From NCBI GenBank assembly GCA_959020865.1, contig CAUEUD010000053.1, positions 1 through 18,301 on the forward strand: 18,301 nt of DNA, read 5' to 3'. Shown piece after piece: positions 1-5,826 of the stretch; positions within the stretch are counted from its first letter, which is position 1; every line of letters begins with the position of its first letter. Below the pieces are notes generated by a model, which saw only the letters and a program-made list of their open reading frames with translations, was not told the origin of the DNA and made no database searches. The DNA comes from Eubacterium limosum. Its GTDB lineage: Bacteria > Bacillota > Clostridia > Eubacteriales > Eubacteriaceae. Position numbers and translations under genes: made by a program.

Positions 1-434
1 GTTCGCTGTATACGCGGTTGTAATTGTTATGGTACTGATCGGCGGGGAAAGTATCATCCAGTGTGATAATAAAAGCAATGGAAACCTGATAAATTGTGGT
101 GTGAATTTTAAAGCTTTCAGAGAGCGTAAAAGCATTAATCATAAACAGTATACTTGTCAAAACTACTTGTGTTTCATAATAATATATTTTATAATAAAAT
201 ATAAAATGAACAAGCGTAGACGGATTATTTGCTATGGGAAATGGAAATTAAAAAGTGCTGCGAAAAATACAAAGCAGATCATAGGGCTGAGGACAGTATA
301 CTGGTCAAAGAATGATTTAAGACATCTTAACCGGTATGGGTGCTGATGTGAGCGGGTCGGAAACATGGAACAGCTTTCAGAGGTGTTAAAGTGAATGCAG
401 AAAAGGCGCCATGTGCTGAATGGAGGAGAACACC
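1..434. other. Leader region without a confident gene
   Basis: No reading frame here looks like an intact gene. The longest open frame (29-346, +) is low-complexity, has no ribosome site and matches no family I recognise. Two short stretches on + look more protein-like: 241-315, which reads MEIKKCCEKYKADH at its start and stops after 24 codons, and 321-389, which contains ILTGMGADVSGSETW. The second resembles the early part of a response-regulator receiver domain, so a decayed fragment of a two-component gene is possible, but this is weak. A near 17-bp direct repeat (145-161 and 293-309, one mismatch) and a possible promoter at 167-195 also lie here. The stretch may simply be the long 5' leader of the following gene. 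Confidence 0.4.
167..195 (+). promoter_or_regulatory. Possible promoter for the REC/HD-GYP/GGDEF gene
   Basis: TTGTGT (167-172) and a perfect TATAAT (190-195) are 17 bp apart. An overlapping alternative is TTGTCA (154-159) with TAATAA (177-182), also 17 bp apart. If used, the transcript would start near 202 and carry a leader of about 230 nt before the start codon. The area is very AT-rich, so chance matches are likely. Confidence 0.35.
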
Positions 435-2561
435 TTGAACGATAATGAAAAAATTATTTTAATAGCAGATGATATTGAGCTGAACAGAGCGATCATTGCT
501 GAGATTTTCAATAAAAGTTACCGGATAGTAGAGGCCGAAAACGGAAAGAAGGTGCTGGACGCCATTGCTGTACACGGCCGTACCATTAAAATGGTGCTTT
601 TAGATATCATCATGCCGGAAATGGATGGTTATGAGGTTTTACAGGCGATGGCTGGAAATGGATGGCTGAAGCAGATACCAGTGATCATCATCACTTCGGA
701 CTCCTCGGAAAAAGCGGCATTGCGGTGCTATAATCTGGGAGTTTCTGATATGGTTAAGAAGCCCTTTAATCCAGAAATAGTAAGACGGCGTGTGGAAAAT
801 GTCATTGAGCTTTACGCGCATAAATTTGATCTTGAAACGATGATTAAAAAGCAGATTACAACCATGGAGGAACAGGAAGCCCGTTTAAACCAGGCCAACA
901 GCTTTGTCATTGATGCCTTAAGCACAGTTATTGAGTTCAGGAGTGGCGAATCTGGACAGCATATCCAGCGTATGCGTGGTCTCACGCGTTATTTAACCAA
1001 TAATCTGGTCCACCTGTATCCGGAGTACGATATGGAACCAGCGATGGTAGAGGCCATAGCCAGTGCAGCGACGATGCATGATATCGGGAAAATTGCCATA
1101 CCAGATTCTGTCCTGTTAAAGCCCGGCAAATTGACCGATAAAGAATTTGAAGTAATGAAGACCCATACCATAAGGGGCTGTGAGATTCTTGAAACACTGG
1201 ACTATACCCAGGATGAGGATTATTTTAAGCTGTGCTATGAAATCTGTCGTTATCATCATGAAAGATGGGATGGCAAAGGGTATCCGGAAGGCCTGCGGAA
1301 AGACGAAATCCCCATATGGGCACAGATTGTTTCATTGGCAGATGTTTATGACGCACTGACCAGTGAAAGGGTTTATAAACCACCTTACAGTCATGAGCAG
1401 GCAGTGACGATGATTTTAAACGGAGAGTGCGGTGTTTTTAATCCTAAGCTGATAGCATGTTTTAAGGAATGTGTTAACCATATTCGCGATAATCTGGATG
1501 AAAACACAGAGAAAACCGCAGGGGAGGGACTGGTACCGTATCGTCCGTCCTCCCATGTCAAACCGCTCAGGCTGACAGATATTGAAGAGATGGATACCAT
1601 TTCTGAACGTGTGATGTGGCTTTTGGAGGTTGAACAGGAAAAATATCGGGTTCTGTCTGAAATGTCAGGTGAAATTATTTTTGATTATAATCTTTTAAGT
1701 GACCGTATCGAATTTTCAGAAAAGGCCAGTGATATTTTTGGTATGGATACCCAAATTGAACATTTTATAAAACGGATACAGGAAAGTGGATTTATAGAGC
1801 AGAAACAGCTTAAAGAATTGATCGACAGCATTAAAAAAATAACACCAGAACAGCCTTTTTTTCGTCAGGAGCTGCGGCTTAAACTGAAAGATAACAGCTA
1901 TGAATGGTATGAACTGTATGCCAACGCTATTTTTGACAGTGATATGGGGCGTTGTATCAGTATTTTGGGTAAGATTACCAACATACATGAGCGCAAAAAA
2001 CGCAGTGATCTGCTATATCAGCAGGCAAATACCGATCCGTTGACAGGGCTTTTTAATCGGAATGCTCTAAATGAGCATATCTATGCGGTTCTGGCAGATC
2101 CAGTACTAAAAAATGCGGCGGTCATGATCATTGATCTGGATAATTTTAAGGCTGTTAATGACAATTTTGGACATTTGTACGGCGATGGGGTATTGAAGGA
2201 GATCAGCAGAGAAATTCGGGAGAGAGTAAGGGAGACAGATATCATAGGACGCATCGGAGGAGATGAATTTGTGGTTTTTATGGAGAATTACGGGGATGAA
2301 AGCGTACTGAAAAAAAGGGCCGATGCTTTTTGCCATGCTCTGAGAAAACGCTATGAGGAAGATGATGTCGAATGCGCTATTTCGGGGAGTATTGGAATCG
2401 CATGTTTTCCAAGAGACGGAAAGACCTATGATGAATTACTCGGCAAAGCCGATCAGGCATTGTATTATATCAAAAAAGAACATAAAAACGATTATGCATT
2501 TTATCGTGATGAGATTCGTCAGACCCACTTTCGCTCTGTTTTATCAGAAGTAGATGCGTAG
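435..2561 (+). CDS. Response regulator with HD-GYP, PAS and GGDEF domains (c-di-GMP turnover)
   Basis: A cytoplasmic signalling protein that should both break and make cyclic di-GMP. Residues are counted from the upstream ATG at 420. The receiver domain (about 11-130) has acidic D17/D18, phospho-acceptor D62 in LLDIIMPEMDGYEVL and K113/K114 followed by PF. The HD-GYP phosphodiesterase (about 165-355) has ESGQH, MHDIGK (H220/D221), H249, and HHERWDGKGYPEG (279-291), all intact. A PAS/PAC-like segment (about 405-525) precedes a GGDEF cyclase (about 535-700) with RIGGDEF (611-617) and an intact inhibitory RxxD (604-607) five residues upstream. I prefer the TTG at 435: GGAGG at 422-426 sits 8 nt before it and overlaps the ATG at 420, which itself has no good ribosome site. 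No cognate kinase is in the window. Domain calls are firm; the net enzymatic direction is unknown. Confidence 0.93.
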   Translation: MNDNEKIILIADDIELNRAIIAEIFNKSYRIVEAENGKKVLDAIAVHGRTIKMVLLDIIMPEMDGYEVLQAMAGNGWLKQIPVIIITSDSSEKAALRCYNLGVSDMVKKPFNPEIVRRRVENVIELYAHKFDLETMIKKQITTMEEQEARLNQANSFVIDALSTVIEFRSGESGQHIQRMRGLTRYLTNNLVHLYPEYDMEPAMVEAIASAATMHDIGKIAIPDSVLLKPGKLTDKEFEVMKTHTIRGCEILETLDYTQDEDYFKLCYEICRYHHERWDGKGYPEGLRKDEIPIWAQIVSLADVYDALTSERVYKPPYSHEQAVTMILNGECGVFNPKLIACFKECVNHIRDNLDENTEKTAGEGLVPYRPSSHVKPLRLTDIEEMDTISERVMWLLEVEQEKYRVLSEMSGEIIFDYNLLSDRIEFSEKASDIFGMDTQIEHFIKRIQESGFIEQKQLKELIDSIKKITPEQPFFRQELRLKLKDNSYEWYELYANAIFDSDMGRCISILGKITNIHERKKRSDLLYQQANTDPLTGLFNRNALNEHIYAVLADPVLKNAAVMIIDLDNFKAVNDNFGHLYGDGVLKEISREIRERVRETDIIGRIGGDEFVVFMENYGDESVLKKRADAFCHALRKRYEEDDVECAISGSIGIACFPRDGKTYDELLGKADQALYYIKKEHKNDYAFYRDEIRQTHFRSVLSEVDA

Positions 2562-2575
2562 AAGAGATGAAAAAC

Positions 2576-2602
2576 AAAAAGAACGGTTAACCGTTCTTTT
2601 TT
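2576..2602 (+). terminator. Rho-independent terminator after the c-di-GMP gene
   Basis: The stem GAACGGTTAACCGTTC is a perfect palindrome flanked by A5 on the left and T6 on the right, starting 14 bp after the stop codon. It separates this gene from the GntR-type gene. Confidence 0.9.
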
Positions 2603-2675
2603 GATGCTTTTGATTCTATGGCATTGCTGGATTTTGAAAATAAAGTATGTTAGAATGAAAAAAAGGAGGAGTTCT

Positions 2676-4127
2676 ATGGCAGCAGAAAAAAGTCAACAGC
2701 AGATGATATATCATTTTCTTTTAAGACAGATCAAGATGGGCAACTATAAGAGTGGTGACCGTTTTCCAACGGTTAAGGAGATCGCCGATCATTTTAACGT
2801 ATCCTACTGTCCGGCCCAGATAGCCCTGAAAACATTGGAAAAGGACGGCTATGTCCGGCTGAGTAAGGGAAGAACAGCAGAAATAATATGGCAGCCGGAT
2901 GAAAAGACTGAAGAAGCGCTGGACTTTGAAGAGCGCAGAGAGGTGCTAAAGGACCTTTATGAAAGCCTCTGCCACTTTTCTCCCTTATTCAGGCTGCAGG
3001 GATTAAGTCTGATGGACAAGGAACAGCTTGCTGAACTGGAACAGTTGCTTGCCAGTGATCAGGAACCGCTGTTGTTCAGTTTATATAAGGGATTTGAAGG
3101 CTCTTTAAAGCCCATGAAAAATCAGATGTTAATGTATTTATTTACGGATATTGATGCTTTTGTGGGGACTGCACTCGTGGACCGGATGAAACATGTTAAT
3201 GATGGACAGGGTGACATGGCTTTGGAAAAAGTGAGGAAATATTTACTTAATGCTATCCGCTGTATTAAAAAACAGGAATATAAAAACAGCTTTGAGCAGC
3301 TTTTAGAATTAAGCCGGTATTTCAAAAAATTTTTTGATTTTGATCAGAAAGAGGTCTGCCAGCAGAGAGAGGCCGAAGCTTTTTCCTGGGAACCTCAAAA
3401 GGGACGTAAACGGTACTGCGATGACATCGCAATTGATCTGATCTGTAAAATTAACCAAGGCGTATATCCGGTAGACAGCTATTTGCCACAGGGCAGACTA
3501 TTGGCAGATATTTACCACGTATCGCCCATTACCATGCGCCGAACCATTAATATTTTAAATGAATTGGGCGTAGCTAAAAACATCAATGGCATTGGGACAA
3601 AAGTGATCTTCCCGGGCGACCAGACTATTTTATATAAAATGAAGGACATGACAATGGACAGAAATCTGATTCAGTTTTTAGAAGCCCTGCAGATTTTAGC
3701 CATTACTGGTGAATCTGTCGTATTTTATACCTTTCCATTTTTTAATGAGGCCGCTATTAAGAAAATAAGAGAAGCCTTAAAAATAAAAGGTGATGAGCGG
3801 TCAAAGGTACAGACCTTTGCGGCCTGTTTACAGGCCATTGTCCACTGTGCGCCATTTTCGGCCATGAGGGAGATATACAGTAAGCTGACGCTCATGACAT
3901 TAAAGGGCAGTGTTCTGCGGCTTGAGAGCACCGGAGATGAAGGCATTGCATGGTGGCCGGCGATGGCTGCACAGTTTGAAAACAGCCTGGATAATAAAGA
4001 CGCGGCCTTGTTTTCCAAAACGCTTTTTGATTTGTTCCATAGGAGCTTCTGCTCGACCCGGGAGACATTATGTGAAATTGGCGTTAAACAGGCAGCCTCG
4101 GTTGCCGTTCCGCTTATTTTCAACTAG
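2676..4127 (+). CDS. Tandem double-GntR transcription regulator
   Basis: A 483-residue DNA-binding regulator with two winged-helix domains of the GntR type in one chain. The first (about 8-73) has the pattern MGNYKSGDRFPTVKEIADHF followed by ALKTLEKDGYV. The second (about 248-312) has NQGVYPVDSYLPQGRLLADI followed by MRRTINILNELGVAKNINGIGTKVI. Each is followed by a mostly helical region (80-235 and 325-483) that I cannot assign to the FCD, UTRA or aminotransferase effector classes; the layout suggests an old internal duplication. The start is fixed by GGAGG at 2665-2669, 6 nt before ATG 2676; the upstream open frame from 2601 lies in the preceding terminator and is not credible. A TGTTAGAAT extended -10 lies at 2648-2656. 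The gene converges on glsA with a 31-bp gap and no strong terminator. Target and ligand are unknown. Confidence 0.85.
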   Translation: MAAEKSQQQMIYHFLLRQIKMGNYKSGDRFPTVKEIADHFNVSYCPAQIALKTLEKDGYVRLSKGRTAEIIWQPDEKTEEALDFEERREVLKDLYESLCHFSPLFRLQGLSLMDKEQLAELEQLLASDQEPLLFSLYKGFEGSLKPMKNQMLMYLFTDIDAFVGTALVDRMKHVNDGQGDMALEKVRKYLLNAIRCIKKQEYKNSFEQLLELSRYFKKFFDFDQKEVCQQREAEAFSWEPQKGRKRYCDDIAIDLICKINQGVYPVDSYLPQGRLLADIYHVSPITMRRTINILNELGVAKNINGIGTKVIFPGDQTILYKMKDMTMDRNLIQFLEALQILAITGESVVFYTFPFFNEAAIKKIREALKIKGDERSKVQTFAACLQAIVHCAPFSAMREIYSKLTLMTLKGSVLRLESTGDEGIAWWPAMAAQFENSLDNKDAALFSKTLFDLFHRSFCSTRETLCEIGVKQAASVAVPLIFN

Positions 4128-4158
4128 GAAAAAGAGATTCACGGTATCCTGTGTCTGC

Positions 4159-5100
4159 TTACCGGTATAGTGAAAGATCGAGCGCGTCTGAAATAAAGCG
4201 CATGGCTTTTTGCCCTCGAACACTGTTGCCAATGGGGTCAAGCCTGGGGCTGAAAGCAGAGAGCGCAAGCTGCCCAGGCACTACCGCCAGCAGGCCTCCG
4301 CCTACACCGCTTTTCCCTGGCAGCCCTACAGTATAGGCGAAATCGCCGGAAGCACCATAGAGACCTTCCATGGTCATCTCGGCAAAAATATGAGGTAAAA
4401 ATTCAGGATTTATAACAGCTTTTCCAGTGATTGGATTTACGCCGCCATTGGCCAGTGTAGAACCCATAACTGCCAGATCTTTACAGGTTATGGCGATAGA
4501 ACATTGCCTGGTATAAATATCGCAGGTGGTATCCGGATCGTCATAAAGTGTGCCGTAGCTTGACATGAGCCAGGCGATGCCTTTATTGTGGCTGTTGGTG
4601 GCGGTTTCAGAAGTATACACAGCATCCATCACTTCGAGGCTGTGGCCTGCAAATTGACTGTAACCGTCCAGAATTTTCTGCCATTTTTCATCGGCGCTGG
4701 CGGCTGGCAGCAGGCTGACAGTGGCCATGGCGCCAGCGTTTACCAGTGGTGAAAGTGGCTTGCCGCGGTGCAGCTCCAGTGCCATTACAGAGTTAAAGGG
4801 AAGTCCTGTCGGGTCTGCGCCCACCTTTTTTAACATTTCTTGAGCGCCGACAGCTTCCATGACAAGGGCCATGGAAAAAACCTTGGAGATGGATTCAATG
4901 GCAAAGGGATAGCTGCTGTCACCTGTCTCAAGGACTATGCCATCTGCTGTTACAGCGGTCAGCCCAAACAGATTGGATGGGACCTTTGCCAGAGCGGGAA
5001 TATAGGAAGCGTTAGCGCCGGACTGATCACTTTCTGCGGTGCTGTGGGCCTGCTTGAGCACAGCTTCAAGTTTTTTAGTATCAATGATGTTTTTCTGCAT
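4159..5100 (-). CDS. glsA: Glutaminase
   Basis: Hydrolyses L-glutamine to L-glutamate and ammonia in the cytoplasm. The 313-residue chain has the usual length of bacterial class-A glutaminases, which have a serine beta-lactamase-like fold. Visible signatures are the SISK catalytic motif (S70-x-x-K73, in FAIESISKVFSMAL), PLSPLVNAGAMAT, TNSHNKGIAWL, MGSTLANGGVNPITGK and the C-terminal GKSGVGGGLLAVVPG. GAGG lies about 8 nt before the ATG. The gene stands alone; its 3' end faces the double-GntR gene, and the only hairpin between them (CGGTA/TACCG followed by a T run on the minus strand) is weak. Upstream, a strong terminator for the opposite strand lies at 5254-5290. I see no clear promoter. Family assignment is firm; a role in acid resistance or nitrogen supply would be a guess. 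Confidence 0.95.
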   Translation of the reverse strand: MQKNIIDTKKLEAVLKQAHSTAESDQSGANASYIPALAKVPSNLFGLTAVTADGIVLETGDSSYPFAIESISKVFSMALVMEAVGAQEMLKKVGADPTGLPFNSVMALELHRGKPLSPLVNAGAMATVSLLPAASADEKWQKILDGYSQFAGHSLEVMDAVYTSETATNSHNKGIAWLMSSYGTLYDDPDTTCDIYTRQCSIAITCKDLAVMGSTLANGGVNPITGKAVINPEFLPHIFAEMTMEGLYGASGDFAYTVGLPGKSGVGGGLLAVVPGQLALSAFSPRLDPIGNSVRGQKAMRFISDALDLSLYR

Positions 5101-5253
5101 GATTTAAACCTCGCTTTCTAAAATGCTATATACCCACACGATTCAAAAAAGAAAAGGAAGATAAAATGTTTAAATTTTAGGAAAAGGGTATATATTAAAA
5201 GGAGCATACAACCTCTTACTTAAAAATTTTACTCTCCCCAAATTTTCCCTGAG

Positions 5254-5290
5254 CAGGTTCCGGAACTAAGTATCTGGGACCTGTTTTTTT
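5254..5290 (+). terminator. Orphan plus-strand terminator
   Basis: CAGGTTCCGGA pairs with TATCTGGGACCTG to give a stem of about 11 bp with G-U pairs, followed by seven Ts (5284-5290). No + strand gene ends nearby: the last is the GntR-type gene ending at 4127, with glsA antisense in between. It may end a small RNA (a TATATT box lies at 5191-5196, without a clear -35) or a long GntR-gene transcript that runs antisense through glsA. Confidence 0.7.
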
Positions 5291-5307
5291 ATACACTGGT
5301 GCATAAT

Positions 5308-5331
5308 AAAAAAGCCCCGTTCGGGGCTTTT
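5308..5331 (-). terminator. Terminator of the copA-csoR operon
   Basis: AAAAGCCCC and GGGGCTTTT form a perfect 9-bp stem with a GTTC loop. Read on the minus strand it is followed by six Ts and begins 2 nt after the csoR stop codon. The plus strand copy has only four Ts. Confidence 0.92.
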
Positions 5332-5333
5332 AA

Positions 5334-5609
5334 CTATTTGTAATATTTATCCAGAATCGTAATGATTTCCTCAATCTTAATATTGCGATCTTCCTTGCTG
5401 CCATTTTCAAAGGCATCCGTTACACAGTGATGCATATGCTGTTCAAGAATCTGCAGGTTGGCCTTTTTCAGAAGTGCCTGCACTGCCAGTACCTGTTTAG
5501 AGATATCAATGCAATAGCGGCCTTCCTCAAGCATTTTAATAATACCGTCCATCTGGCCTCTGGCCGTTTTTAAAAGATTGAGCTCCTTCGTGCGGTCAAT
5601 GCCTTCCAT
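5334..5609 (-). CDS. csoR: CsoR-family Cu(I)-sensing repressor
   Basis: A 91-residue all-helical metal sensor. The ligand set C33, H58 and C62 has the C-x24-H-x3-C spacing of Cu(I)-binding CsoR (C36, H61, C65 in the Mycobacterium tuberculosis protein), which separates it from nickel and formaldehyde sensors of the same fold. The DNA-contacting N-terminal helix begins near KELNLLKTARGQMDGIIKML. The start is taken at ATG 5607-5609 (MEGIDRTKEL), because an upstream in-frame ATG at 5687 lies inside copA and would add an unrelated 26-residue extension. It follows the copA stop by only 4 bp with a weak ribosome site, so translational coupling is likely. It probably represses its own operon through the dyad at 8227-8242 and releases it on binding copper. 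Confidence 0.93.
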   Translation of the reverse strand: MEGIDRTKELNLLKTARGQMDGIIKMLEEGRYCIDISKQVLAVQALLKKANLQILEQHMHHCVTDAFENGSKEDRNIKIEEIITILDKYYK

Positions 5610-5613
5610 GGTT

Positions 5614-5826
5614 TTACTCGGTAATGACAGAGGCCGGGTAGCCTGCTTCATCCAGGGCATCACACAGCATTTTGTCAGTAACGGCATCTGTTACATCCAT
5701 GGTAGCTTGGGCGTCTTCCAGAGAAACCTGAACATTTGAAACGCCATCAATGGCGTTCAAGGTGTCTTCAACGCGTTTTACGCAGTGTTTGCAGCTCATG
5801 TCATTTACGTGTAATTTTTTAGTCAT
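5614..5826 (-). CDS. copZ: Possible internally started CopZ-like copper chaperone
   Basis: The last 70 codons of copA form a complete CopZ-type domain beginning MTKKLHVNDMSCKHCVKRVE and ending at the copA stop. Directly upstream of that internal methionine, the minus strand reads AGAAGGAACAATT then ATG, a good ribosome site 6 nt from the start. The size and MxCxxC motif fit free CopZ chaperones that carry Cu(I) to CopA and CsoR. A free chaperone from the same frame is therefore plausible, either as a relic of an ancestral separate copZ or as an active dual product. The internal start itself is inference. Confidence 0.45.
   Translation of the reverse strand: MTKKLHVNDMSCKHCVKRVEDTLNAIDGVSNVQVSLEDAQATMDVTDAVTDKMLCDALDEAGYPASVITE

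Noticed and set aside
29..346. 105-codon open frame on + at the left edge
   Set aside because: No ribosome site, AT-rich low-complexity translation, no recognisable family; lies in a region of promoters and repeats.
202..434. c-di-GMP riboswitch in the leader of the c-di-GMP gene
   Set aside because: The conserved GEMM core sequences were not found; only a small TGCT/AGCA hairpin is visible.
5200..5290. Small SRP RNA or other known RNA family
   Set aside because: The CAGGTTCCGGAA segment superficially resembles the SRP loop, but the remaining conserved bases do not match; kept only as an orphan terminator.
5334..5687. Longer csoR reading from 5687
   Set aside because: The extra 26 residues are copA coding sequence in another frame and CsoR proteins normally start near the residue encoded at 5609.
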